Below are positions 11,691 to 22,679 of a stretch of DNA of 64,000 bases, piece by piece. The notes beneath the pieces were generated by a model. It was not told the DNA's origin and did no database searches. It saw only the letters and a program-made list of their open reading frames with translations. Every line of letters starts with the position of its first letter. Positions within the stretch are counted from its first letter, which is position 1. This DNA is from Acholoe squamosa (Eukaryota > Annelida > Polychaeta > Phyllodocida > Polynoidae), in NCBI GenBank assembly GCA_949317995.1, contig OX439040.1, positions 24,795,830 to 24,859,829 on the forward strand, in the 5' to 3' direction. A program made the translations under genes and the position numbers.

Positions 11691-12558
11691 CGAGGAGTCA
11701 CGACAATTTGCTGGGACCTATGGTATTTAAGCTTCTAAGGTTATTATAATTTTTTTTGGTCATTTTGTATGAATAACCTATGGTATTCAAAATTCTATTC
11801 TGATCCCTTTATATGAATAACCTATGGAATATATATAATCTTCGTTTAGGTCATTATAGAGTTTACAGAGGATAGTTTAGGTCGCTACTGAAGTGTCTGT
11901 GGCTATAAGGTTGCTACTGAAGTCTCTAGTGACCAGTTTTTAGTGACCAATGTTTAGCGACCAGTTTTCAGCGAGCAGTTTTTAGTGATCAGTTTCTAGC
12001 GACCAGTTTTCAGCGACCACTTATCTCTTGACTTAATTGTTTTAGCGACCTAATCGTGGGTATGGCCCTGGAAATGAGGAGTGGACGTGTCCTTGTATCA
12101 TATTCAAAAATGGGTAGGCAGTTTGAGACCCCATGGGTCTCTTTAGAACAGTTGTGAAAAAGGAGCACTGGATCAGGCCCGGGGCTCCCTGTATTATTAC
12201 GACTGTTTATCTGAATCAGGGACAACCATGAGGCATTTGATTGACAATGAAAACAGATCTAAAATATATGTAATTCAGCTTTGTGGTTTTCAGTGTCGCT
12301 AATTATTTAAGAAACTATGTAAATATCTGATTAGTCCCTTAATTTCTTGGTGTCGCTTGTAGAGACTGCTCATTCTTGGCAGGACATCAGAGGTCTGATC
12401 ATCTACTTATCGCCCTGATCACACACTGGCCCTCCTTCATGGCCTCCTTCCCATACACACGTCAAAGATCCAATACCCCTCTCTAGCACCCACCCTGTCA
12501 CTAGTCTCTGCCTGTCTACCATCGTCCCTGCCGTTTTCACCCTACCACCCTATATCTA

Positions 12559-12777
12559 GGGCCCCAGACAGGTAAAATCGACAAGGGGACAAGTCCATTT
12601 CGTAAAATCGACAAGGGACATAGGGGTGGGTGACAAGGGACAAGCGCCATTTCTTAGAATCGACAAGGGGACAAGGCCACTTTTTAAAATCGACAAGGTG
12701 CATAGGGGTGCATGACAAGAGACAAGCGCCATTTCTTAGAATTGACAAGGGACTTGAGATCCCCCTGTCTAGGGCCC
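12559..12777. mobile_element. 219 bp MITE with 8 bp target duplication
   Basis: The element starts GGGCCCCAGACAGG and ends CCTGTCTAGGGCCC, so the 14 bp inverted ends differ at one base. It is flanked by a perfect 8 bp direct duplication, TATATCTA, at 12551-12558 and 12778-12785. The interior is two tandem copies of an about 84 bp unit rich in ATCGACAAGG. An 8 bp duplication is known for hAT elements, among others, so a hAT-type non-autonomous origin is an inference. The open frames 12542-12748 and 12630-12815 are products of the internal repeat. Confidence 0.85.
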
Positions 12778-12785
12778 TATATCTA

Positions 12786-13317
12786 ACAAGCCAGCAGGGA
12801 CAGCCATCTCTGTAAAAAACAAAACAAAAAAAACAGCCTTCAATCTTGAAACTAGAAATTCATGGATGGAAAGAGGAATTGCTTCAAGAGTGCACCATTC
12901 AAAAACATCCAGAATTGTCTTGCAGTTGTACATCTAAATCTGTATCTACCCAGCTGCATACAGTATGTTTCATACTGGTGTGCATTTTTGACTGGGCCCT
13001 TTAGTAGTTTTTTGCAAGAATAGTATTCTTGGTTTTAATACTGTCAGCCGATATCTTTGGCTGCCTCCAAAGAAAAAGATGTGAAGCAATATTATATACC
13101 TAAGCTGAAATATAAAGGGAGGTGTCAAATTCTCTAGCAGAATGCCTATCCTAAGGCAGGATTTGAACATCGTTAGGCACCAGCTGTGTTTGTTTGATTG
13201 GCGTGCCATATCATACCAAACCACCAGCTACCACCATTCTCCATCTCCATCCCTCCACCCTCCACCCTCTGCCCCCCCCCCCTCCCTGACTATCCATCAC
13301 TTTCAAGCCCTCTCCAA
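12786..13317. other. No gene seen
   Basis: Unremarkable sequence ending in a C-rich tract at about 13215-13300. The C-rich tract produces the overlapping proline-rich frames at 13142-13476, which were not accepted. Confidence 0.4.
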
Positions 13318-13565
13318 ACGCGTTCCGCTCGTGTTCCGCTGCAATCGCCTGCCCCGCCCTCCCTCCAGCACAGCACATCTCGCTTAGGAGAGCGGGATAA
13401 CGCGAGACGTCTGAGCACTCTGTGCAGTTCTCGGCAGTTCTCCAGCGAAGCGGACGCCTCCTACCCACTGCAGTGAACGCTGGGAGGTATACGATTGTGG
13501 ACATGTGATCTTGCAAGCTACGTCATGGTGACGCCCTATGATGACGTCATGGATAACGTCATTGA
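13318..13565 (+). promoter_or_regulatory. CpG-rich segment with CRE-like sites
   Basis: CpG dinucleotides are dense here compared with the AT-rich surroundings. Towards its right end are a perfect CREB/ATF palindrome TGACGTCA (13542-13549) and further ACGTCA half sites at about 13520 and 13557. A TATA-like TTTATAAAG lies at about 13771. Taken together this resembles a promoter or enhancer, but no downstream coding exon was identified, so the function is inferred. A CpG-rich repeat would be an alternative. Confidence 0.3.
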
Positions 13566-13939
13566 TGCCAACTGTGACTGAGGTTACTTTTTGAGGCAGT
13601 GCCAAGCAAGATTGGTTACCAGGGTGACAAGTAAGACACCCTAAATACCAGGAGTATAGCTGGTGATCAGCTTTGCTTGGAGCCAGGAGGAAGTGCACTA
13701 GCTCTCTCACCCTTATTACAGAAAATGAGGGCCCTGGACAATACGTACTGCAATATGATAAGTGGATACTCTTTATAAAGCTCCCGCCTCACCTTCCAAT
13801 GTAACTGCAGGCGACAGACACCAGTAGTTTACTACCTCTCCAGCAAAGTGTACTACAGATGCTGCATGGCAGTGTACTCAGCTGCAATAGGAGCAGCAGC
13901 AGTAGAAGTTGCAACCCCTGAGGGGAACCTTTACTTTAA

Positions 13940-14740
13940 GAATTGTCGTCTGCTCCTCAGCAGCCTTTGATCAAAATGTCGTCTGCCTTTGTAGAAAAGT
14001 GCTGCAAAATGAATGGGGAGGAGAGTGCTGTTTACAGACGCTGGGTATTGGAGTGTCGTCTGCAGCTGTTGAGTTACTGACTCAGTCTGAGTGTCCACAG
14101 TCAGGAGCCCGCTGTGTCTCCTCCATCACTAGTCACTAAAAGCTATCAACGATAAAACTCACTTACGCCATCTACCATACTATACAAGGCCCTCAAGTAG
14201 CAATGGTATCAGTTGGTATCAGCATCTGTGCCGATATCAGGAACTCCACCTGTATGGTATACCGGCATAGAAGGCCTTGTGTTCAGCCTCTTTGATATGC
14301 ACTCTGCCACTAGAGATCTATTGATATCACAATGGGTGCAAGCTATTCCTGACCAGGCACCTTTATATATGTGCTTTGTGGATAGGATTAAAATTGGACT
14401 ACTACTACTGTGAGCACAGGGTGGCCGCGGACGTTTTGAAGTAGTCTCTGAAGACATTGGTGGGAGAGTGATGCCTCTGCTGAACTACTGAAACAGTCAG
14501 AGACTACACTTTGCTATACATTTTGCTCACCCAGTTTGAGGTTGTTCCTGTGCGGAATCTGTAGTGACTATTGGTGTGTAGGTCGGGACAAGGGAGTGTT
14601 TACAAACACGACTGGGATGTAAAGAGTCTAAATGTCGTCTGCCGACAAACACTACTAGACTGGGATTTAAGGAGGTTAAAAGTCGTCTGGTTCTGGAGGT
14701 ACTACCAGACCCTCTCATCCCATCCCAAAGTCGTCTGCTC
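13940..14740 (+). repeat. Cluster of six GTCGTCTG motifs
   Basis: GTCGTCTG occurs at about 13945, 13976, 14054, 14634, 14682 and 14728, mostly preceded by AA or AT and followed by C. In 14600-14692 it sits inside a diverged 45 bp tandem unit that also carries GACTGGGAT and TAAAGAG/TAAGGAG. It may be a degenerate tandem repeat or a clustered binding site. No coding exon was recognised. Confidence 0.45.
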
Positions 14741-17410
14741 TCACCGTGACGCTGTGAGGATTACCGCTGCCGTTGTTGTTGTTGCCAAGGAAAATGAGGA
14801 CCATGTTGCCAGGTAGATGAATGTGTACTTGATCACTTCTTACAGACATTCTCCTGTCCCTTAACAGGATTTGCGTAACCTCGTACATTGTGCTTATACT
14901 GAATCTACTTTCATTGCCATAAAATGTCGGTACAGCTCTATAACTCGCCCTGATAATTAACTTGATCATACTAAGCCTCTGGGATTGATACACTCCTAAA
15001 GGGCTAGTATAAATCAGCTGAGCAGGAGCACCAATCAATCTGCATCATAAAGGCCTAAGTATCTTAAATTACTGGCTAAATTGTGAAAATGGTGTAAACT
15101 GGATGGGGCTCTTGCTTCCTGTGCCTATTTTGTCAAGCAGGTTTCGAACTGGTTCATTTTAGGGTGATATAGATGTCATGATACATATAAAACAAGGCAT
15201 AGAGTGGATACACTCCCAAAACATTGGCATGATGCATCAATGCACTGTTTGTGCACAAGGTCACGAGTACAGGGGTATATTTTAAAAGGATTTTCGATTT
15301 GGCCCTTTTGATTGTAAGATTTGTACAATTATCATTGTAGCTTTCAATTGCACAACACAAAATCATACAGACTCCTGGACAACACCCGAGACTATTTACA
15401 ACTATAGAACAAGTAGTGCTGTTGTACATTGTGTAGGACTATTTGTACTATCACCCGGGACTATCACCTTGTACAGTTTCATTTGTACTAGATAGTTAGT
15501 GATTGTCTAGAGGGCTTACTTCTTACTAGAATCTGAATGTGGTGATTGTAGGGCCATTTGATGATTGTCAATCGTTCTGAAACATACCCCTAATCGCTGA
15601 ACACTACGTTACCACGTCTAGGTGACAAAAGACAGACAAACGAGCATCCTACTACGGGCTACTAACTGAAATTACATTTGGACCTGTGTACATACGAAGC
15701 ACCTTCAGCTGCCAGTTGTATTCCTCTTCACCCACCTTACTGATTCATGCAAAGTCAATATTGTTTTATTGGAGAATGGGTTAAAAGACGTTAAGTCACT
15801 GCAGATGGGCTGCTGAAAGAAGAATATCGCAAAGATAAAAGCTTTTTGTACGTAAAACACGGCCGTCAGAATGAATTAACGCACCGCTATGCCTTTACAT
15901 TTCTATTTCTGTGGTACACATAGGAAAGATGAAAAGATGGTAAAATCAGGTCCGGTATTTGGTTTATGGACATGGTCTTCTATTGAAACCTGCATTTGAA
16001 GCTTGGACTTTGAGTACGGTCTATCAAATCCCAAAGGAAGGACGTATGCTTCCATATTCAGAAACATTGCGCATCATAGTGCATCCTGTCCCCTATACCC
16101 GCCCTATATCTATTATCAATTATGAAGTACTATGCTCCAAACGTTTGAACACAAAACATACACAGGCCTATACCTTTATTGACACTAAACATACATAGTT
16201 TTAGGATAGGTCCGTCTTGTATGGCTTTATATGTGGTTAGGTTTGTTTGGACTGTGGCCCCTTGATGTTAGCACAGCCTTATACTTATGGGCTCTTCTAT
16301 GTTATGATCCTATTACACCCATTAGGAACTGTTATATATCGAATTACATATAGTATTGATGTATAGGAAAACTGATGTATCTCCTTATAGACATAATGAA
16401 GTTATAAAGAAGGGCCCTCCTCGTATTAAGTTAGGTACAATTTCCTTAGGATAAACCACTGGCAATATAATACGTAACATATAGGTGTTTATGGAACAAT
16501 TGGTCTATGAAAAAGATAGTGGGGCTTGGTCCTGATTCCTGCATTCTCAAAGCACCTATATCCATCTGCGTTTTCCCTTCCCAAAAATGCTCCCATTTGC
16601 ACAGATTTTCCTACAAAAGAAGCAAATCAAAAGCACAATCAGTGCTCTTATGGTAAATATTATATGTGCATTATGTGTGTATTTGTACAGACTGCTTGAC
16701 AGTAGGCTCAAAGCAGACATGGAACATTGCAGTCACAGTGCAAACCCTATGGGCTCAGAGCAGACATGGAACTACAGTGACTAACACTGTCTTAACCTTC
16801 TCTCCACAACCTCTGCATGGAGAATGACTCAAGTTGGTGCATGTGGTTTCAGGGGATATGCTGAAAAAGGATAAGTAGGGTAGATCAGTTTATTTTTGTA
16901 TCCTGACCCCACCCAGCCAAACAGGGCTGAAGTAGGCTAACCCGGGAGGCTAACGTATATTCCTAACCAGCTGCTTTGAGGGATCTAACCTTTGAGAGGC
17001 AGCGTGCTACCTAAGATCCCTTCATTGTGATGATCTATATTAGAAACACTGCCTTGATGCTTCACGATTTATGATGATTGAATGCAAGACCCATGGCAAT
17101 ACTTGATAGAGCTGCATTCCTGAACGTTGAGAAATGGGCATTTACTGGACAATTTAAGCAAGCTGCAGAACTTATAAATATGGATCTGTAAGCAGTTCTA
17201 TGCAAAGGTTTAAGTTGATTAATGACCCTCACCCATTGGCTTTATCATATCTAAGTAACATTACTCATGAATTTGCCTGTATACCGCAGACAATAGATGC
17301 AGCTGGGTCCTACTTACACAAAGAAAACGAAAAGCAGTAAGCTATGAAATTGAATAATAGCTTGAGGACTGTGCCTCTTGAGATCTATGGCTGTTTAAAG
17401 ATGTGTGTAC
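14741..17410. other. Mostly unique stretch, no gene seen
   Basis: No credible exon was recognised; the open frame at 15959-16198 has no known family motif. One short direct duplication around GGCTCARAGCAGACATGGAA occurs at about 16707 and 16749. Confidence 0.4.
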
Positions 17411-17412
17411 TA

Positions 17413-18311
17413 CACTGCAAAAATGGTGTTTAGATCCTAAACACAACTCTAAACATATTCTTGCAACGTTTTTGTAATCACATTAATTTCCTAAACATGT
17501 TTAGCCAAACAATGTGCTTAGCTCAAGTGTTTAGTAATGTAGGTGTTTAGGTTAAAACTTTGTGTTTAGATATATGAATTTTTGTGTTTATGTGTTTATG
17601 AATTTTTGTGTTTAGATGTTTAAACGATTTGATGGAGAGTTAAGGTTTGCAGACATGTATGCATTAAAAAACAGAGATATATTTTGTATGTTTTCTTATT
17701 TACTGGGGGGGGGGGGGACATCAGCAGGTATTTACTTGTCAAAGTCCCCAAAGATGTCAGCTATATATGTGTACATTTATTACACACTGCATCAGAATGA
17801 GAGACTTGAGAAAGTACAACAGCTTGGCAGGAAGGACATTGCCTTATGTATTCCAGAATAATATCAAATAGGTGTCAGTCATGGAGTTTATTGATTATTT
17901 TATGGTAATGATGGTGGCATGAGGTGAATCTAGTTAATTTTCTATTGCCCTTTCTATTCACATGACATTCTATGAACTGAAACCATGATAAACATGGGAT
18001 TTGGGGACATTTGTCACAACAATTGATTATAACTGTGTGCAGATAGTCCAGTCAAAGGTAGTGCTTCTACCTGGTGTGGATTCAACACCCAAGTATCTAA
18101 ACATATTGATATTTTAATCTAAACACCTATTATTCATCTGTCTCAACTCTAAACATCTAAACATGTTTAGCGTAAATGTTTATGTAGTTAGAATAAAAGT
18201 GTTCATTTCCTAAATGTGTAGTCGATGAGACACCTAACTGACCTATATGTTTAGGTTTTAAACATGTTTAGACCTAAATATGTTTAAAATCTAAACACCA
18301 TTCTTGCAGTG
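17413..18311 (+). mobile_element. 0.9 kb TAAACA-rich DNA element, copy 1
   Basis: The ends are inverted repeats: CACTGCAAAAATGGTGTTTA on the left and, reverse complemented, CACTGCAAGAATGGTGTTTA on the right. The flanks show TA on both sides (17411-17412 and 18312-18313), fitting a 2 bp target duplication. Both ends are packed with CTAAACAT / ATGTTTAG words, while the central 500 bases are different and include a poly-G run at 17705-17717. A near full-length inverted copy is at 58124-59016. No transposase frame is seen, so it is non-autonomous; the superfamily was not assigned. Confidence 0.85.
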
Positions 18312-18895
18312 TAGGGGTGGATTACAGCTGAGGCAGGGCACATGTACCAAAGGACACATCTCCAATGTAAGCAGCCTCGGCCAGCGGCTATTAATACTCA
18401 GTTTAACTCTGTCTGGCTGGAGGGGGCGAGCCTGCAATATAAGAGGCAAAGAAACATCACCACATCAGTGCCACTTGTATAGGCACCATACCTTTATGAT
18501 GCCTTAATCCACAGTGAGGCTACACAACACACAGTTTCACAACTGTTCTGTCTCAAAGGAGTGTTTCTTATCAACAGTGTAATTTTTATACCAACTTCAC
18601 TTTGTAAATGTCATAGGGTGTTAGATTAGCATGGGACAGAGAACAAAATACTGTAGGATGCACAGAAGAGGGCGGGTGTATGGGGAATCGACTTATTGGC
18701 AGGAAAAAGATATAACACCTGAGAGGGAAGGGTATGAAGTATTTCAAGGGGAAAGCAAGCAGGGGAACACAACAGAAAAGTAGAGATGGATGGAGATTAA
18801 AGGGAGGGAGGGAGAGAGAGAGAGAGAGAGTCATTATAACTGACATAGATAGTAATTAAGGGTACACAGAAGAAAGTAGAAGTGTTATTGATGGA

Positions 18896-19025
18896 TTGAC
18901 TCTCTTGTACAAAGGAGTCAAACCTTCAAGTTTAACTCCTCTGTGCAGAGGTGTTAAAACTAGTTGACACCTTTGGACAGAAGTATCAAAATAAAATTGA
19001 CACTTCTGCTGTCAAATGAATGTTA
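18896..19025. repeat. GTGTTAA/GTGTCAA-rich repeat, fragment 1
   Basis: Words of the form GGAGTCAAAC, GGTGTTAAA and TTGACACCT recur in both orientations. A related fragment lies at 19778-19990. This is likely the remains of a short non-autonomous element. Confidence 0.45.
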
Positions 19026-19449
19026 AAGATGAGGGCTGTGGGTAAATATTTTATTTTTTTGCATCTTGTTCTTCTTGGTGATTCATCATTTATTTCTTCA
19101 CATTTTAACCATTCCTTTTGCTCATTTTAGAATAGCAGGCCAGCCTGAAATAGAAAAACATTATGTACATGTAAGCAAATAAAGGAATTAGGGTCTTGCA
19201 AGAGTTATAAATCGGGGTATAGATGTACTGAAAATAACTGAAGTCTTAAGATTTAGCACTCTAAAAAGATTTCCTCATGCTGCACACTTACGTGATTCAT
19301 TGTATTATTAACAATAATTACCAAGTTACCAGTACATACATTACATGTTTATATTCCGATCACCTTTGGCATGTGTACATATGTATGTATATGTTTCATA
19401 CAAGAATCCACTTATTATGAGATGCATTCAATATGGATGGATCTCTCTC

Positions 19450-19454
<5 letters not shown>

Positions 19455-19509
<55 letters not shown>
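19455..19509. repeat. (CT)n microsatellite
   Basis: An uninterrupted CT run of about 55 bases, with imperfect continuation on both sides (19441-19521). The serine/leucine and arginine/glutamate repeat frames on the two strands are artefacts. Confidence 0.98.
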
Positions 19510-19511
<2 letters not shown>

Positions 19512-19777
19512 CTCTCTCTCCCCTTCTCACAAATCCAAGACTAGTATATGAGGAATATATTGGCCTACCTTGCCCTGCCTTCACTCCACTCTCTCCGGGG
19601 ATCTATTGCAGATCCACAGCTGCATGGGAGTTACCATCCAGGACAAGTGGCCGTTACACACTGATGCCTCTATCCCGCCAATATAAAAAAAGGGGAGTGC
19701 AGGATGTGGGGGGGGGGGGGGGTCCTGGCATGCTGGTAAGGGGTGTAGGTTGGTAGGGGAGGGGGCTTTGTAAACAC

Positions 19778-19990
19778 CAATGGGAGTTTGACTCTTTACA
19801 GGTGTCAAACTCCTTATGACGCTCCAAGTTGCAGAGTATTAATTTGACACTGACATGAAAGGGTGTCATTGGTGTTAAAAGTGTCAATTGGTGTTTCACT
19901 CCTACAATAACAGAATCAAAAGTGCCCATTGGGAGAGTCAAATATGATATAACTCTCTCAACAGTGTTATTATGATGCCTTCCCTTTTTT
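19778..19990. repeat. GTGTCAA-rich repeat, fragment 2
   Basis: Contains a short hairpin (GGAGTTTGAC against GTCAAACTCC at about 19790-19813) and repeated GGTGTCAA / GTGTTAAAA words. CCAATGGGAG occurs near the left end and its approximate inverse CCCATTGGGAG near the right, suggesting element boundaries. Confidence 0.45.
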
Positions 19991-21500
19991 CTGTGCACGC
20001 AGACGGACAGGAACCAAAGATGGAGATAAAGAGATAAGTGAAAAGAGAGACAGAGAGCATTTAACATGCAGAAATAGAGACAGACATACGGGCAGACTCG
20101 GAAACAAAGATTGATGCAGAGATCAAGAGAACGGGCCAGAATGAGGGGGAAAGAGGAGGTATGACAAGAGATATAGCTATGACTAGAGAGCTTTACCACG
20201 AGACAAATACTATATTCCTTATAACTACAGCTGTCTTCATGTTTTTAAAGACAACATTACCAAGAATAGGCCTACTTCTTTTCTGCCTGACCCGATCCTC
20301 CCAACATATACCATGCACCATATACCACAGCTACAAGGGGCATGGCACCCAATGTCTTTATAAAGTACACCCTGAGCTACTCCCCTCCTGCTCTGTGCCT
20401 GGGAGTATGTACAGACTGTGAGAGTTAGTTCTCTTTCACATCTACCAGAGGTCATGCCATGGCCTGAATATTTCTATAACAGCCTATCCAGGACCATTCC
20501 CTCATGCCCTATTACAAGAGCAACCTCTTGGTACCCATCTCCTTGCTCCTTCCTTCTTTCTATTGGCCGGCCACTGTCTCCATTTTGAACCCCTTTTGAG
20601 GAGCAAAGTGTTCTCTCGCCAGCCCTTGACCTTTGGGTGTTTCAAGGGAACACAGTAGCACTCCGTTGGCGTACACTGTTATGTTACTGTAAGGTTATTT
20701 GTCGTGATAGGCTACAGCTATACCATTGTGGCAAACAAAGACAAATAATGTCTTGTCTTATATGCCTTAACATTTGTGATAGGTCTAGTCCTCTGTTGAC
20801 ATTGGTTCCAATTCTAGTGACCATTGTTTCAGAAATCTAACCTACCATTCCGATCCAAAACGCTGCACTTGAAATATAGATACCTTGAAGAAAGTGTTTG
20901 TTTGACAAAGGCCAGCTGCTAATATAGATATAGACCATTGCCAGTTCCAGCTGGGGATAGAATGGGTGAGGACCTATTGCACACAATGTGCAGGCCTACG
21001 CCCACCAACTTCTTATTTCACACGCCTTTCTTCACCATCCCCCAACCCCTCCTATTACATAGTAAGGCCACTACCAAAAAAAAATCTTGTTTCTCATCAC
21101 CACCCTCGTCAGAAGAATCGTCCTTTGATTTTTTTTTTTTTTAAATTTTAAAAGATGAGGAAAAGTAGCCAAGTTTGGTATCAAATTAAAGCTTATGGTC
21201 CAGGGAATGTAGCTGACTATCTATAATAGACATTGTAAAAGTTTTGAAATATCAATGATAACTTTCGGATTATAATGCAGTTTTTCATACACGCGACATC
21301 TGGGCTGAGCCCACGATGCATAGATATTAGGCCCTAATGAGCTGCTTCGGCAAAAAAAAAAGAAAATTAAAAACCTCCCTCGTCACTTTTTCTATAGCTT
21401 GGTGATGAGAAAAAAGTATAGAAGTGGGAGATTCCTACCATGCTTGCTTGACATCTATATACTCTTCATATAATATATATAGAGCTATATTTTATATATC

Positions 21501-21610
21501 AGAGAGTTTAAGATCACGACTGGTACGGCAATGTGTACGTCTAGAATAATAGGAAATGGTAAGCTAGACGTTGTCGTACACGTTACAAGTGGGCAAATCT
21601 TAAACTCTCT
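21501..21610. mobile_element. 110 bp fold-back MITE
   Basis: Outer arms AGAGAGTTTAAGAT (21501-21514) and its exact reverse complement (21597-21610) enclose imperfect inner arms centred on ACGTCTAG / CTAGACGT. The whole unit can fold on itself and has no coding capacity. It lies about 160 bases upstream of the candidate exon at 21769. Confidence 0.7.
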
Positions 21611-21768
21611 ATTATTATAACTCGTCACCAGAAACGATTTTTAGCGTGATCCTAAAATCCAGCAAACAAGATGACTGTGCACAAATTTACATAGACATGC
21701 CGCGCTAAATAAAATAAACAGGTCCAGCATGAAAAACAATTCAAACAGCTGGTAGCTGTGACGGAGAA

Positions 21769-21874
21769 ATGGCGTTTGTAGAAGATGGGACGCTTCCGTG
21801 TGTCAACGGCGGGGTCGGCGGACAGTGTATTGATTTCATCCCAGGAGGAAATCATGCCTCAAACCTCCTGAAAG
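21769..21874 (+). CDS. Candidate first coding exon of an unknown protein
   Basis: An ATG in good context (A at -3, G at +4) opens a frame of 35 codons plus one base that ends at a donor-like AAAG/GTGTGG (GT at 21875-21876). The predicted peptide begins MAFVEDGTLPCVNGG and ends FIPGGNHASNLLK. It has two cysteines about nine residues apart and a glycine-rich middle. The composition is balanced and more gene-like than other short frames here, with higher GC than the flanks. Without splicing, the frame continues nine codons (GVGNLRTLF) to a stop at 21901-21903. I do not recognise the family, and no downstream exon was located, so this remains a tentative call. Confidence 0.33.
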
Positions 21875-21903
21875 GTGTGGGAAATCTGAGAACATTGTTT
21901 TAA

Positions 21904-22679
21904 TGTTTGCTTTGCTGGACACATAAAATTGTAATGGATTCATAATTGTTTACAAGAAGAGGACGATACCATGCAGCATGTCCTTTATCATTACAAGCGT
22001 AGCCTTCATTACAATAACGTTATCTTGATCTTCCTCCATCTCTCTTGTGAACCACCCTACCGGTACTTAACAGGGTAACGCACCTTAATTTATTCACCAT
22101 GCGTTACCTGCAGTAGGGCATTCACCACGCCTCTATCATCTTAATGGTTTTATATATTAATGCTTTGAGACATTGAAATACCCATGCCTCTATAGTCAGA
22201 GTCTCGCTCCGTTACGTCCATTAAGTGCACATTTGAGGGCACTCTCTACATTATGGGGACAAACATGGAACAAAATGTTACTTCGCCATCCATTAGATAT
22301 CATATAATTGGTGTGTTTTGGAACTTCTTAACAGGCAAAGCCTCATAATACATTCCTGCTGAGTCAGCGGATATTTTATCACATTTAAATTCATTTGCCA
22401 AAAATCTGCTTACCTGTAGGTTCCACTTATTCCTCCACCATCTCTACCTACCCTTCTTAGATGCAATGAACAGAACTATACATTCCCTGACTACTAAAAT
22501 ATTATGTTTTTGGTGACTAGGGCTCCAATGCTATGAGAGGTTACAATATAAGCGAACCCAGATATGAAATTGTTTAAAGAAGCTGAACTCAGTCATACAA
22601 ATCTCGAGTATGGTATTAATTCTATCTGCCTGCCTGGGGACAAGGTAGGGTTAAAGGGTTAATCTGAGTTTACCAAGGG
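21904..22679. other. No gene seen
   Basis: Would be intron or intergenic DNA if the exon at 21769-21874 is real. No acceptor-flanked exon with a convincing reading frame was found. Confidence 0.35.

Larger units (their letters stand above)
9368..12053. mobile_element. 2.7 kb non-autonomous element with tandem arrays
   Basis: The left end starts TTAGGTCGCTAA (9368-9379) and the right end finishes with its exact reverse complement TTAGCGACCTAA (12042-12053). Near both ends there are direct subterminal repeats built on TTTAGCGACCAGT (about 9440-9490 and 11917-12040). Between them lie two different tandem arrays and two hairpins. No open frame resembles a transposase. Inference: a non-autonomous DNA transposon of unassigned superfamily. 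A target duplication was not identified, so the exact ends are less certain than the overall unit. Confidence 0.6.
18315..21080 (+). repeat. Composite repeat L-R-T, copy 1
   Basis: Three blocks recur in the same order elsewhere. L starts GGATTACAGC and contains CACTTGTATAGGCACC. R starts near ATGTTTTTAAAGACAACA and ends with a GAGCT/GTTAGTTCTCTTTC region. T contains CACACGCCTTTCTT. Here L is at 18315-18510, R at about 20230-20450 and T at about 20935-21080. Extra DNA between L and R includes microsatellites and GTGTCAA-rich pieces. The open frame 19654-20199 spans these pieces and shows no family motif. Confidence 0.55.

Noticed and set aside
12542-12815. Frames with repeated ARG-GLN or CYS-PRO phrases
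   Set aside because: They come from the tandem unit inside the 219 bp MITE.
19396-19756. Open frames with long serine/leucine or arginine/glutamate runs
   Set aside because: They are translations of the (CT)n microsatellite; the same applies to 24190-24411, 25649-25885, 49625-49807 and 60574-61022.
19654-20199. 181-codon minus-strand frame
   Set aside because: It spans a poly-C tract and GTGTCAA-rich repeat fragments, shows no domain and has irregular composition.
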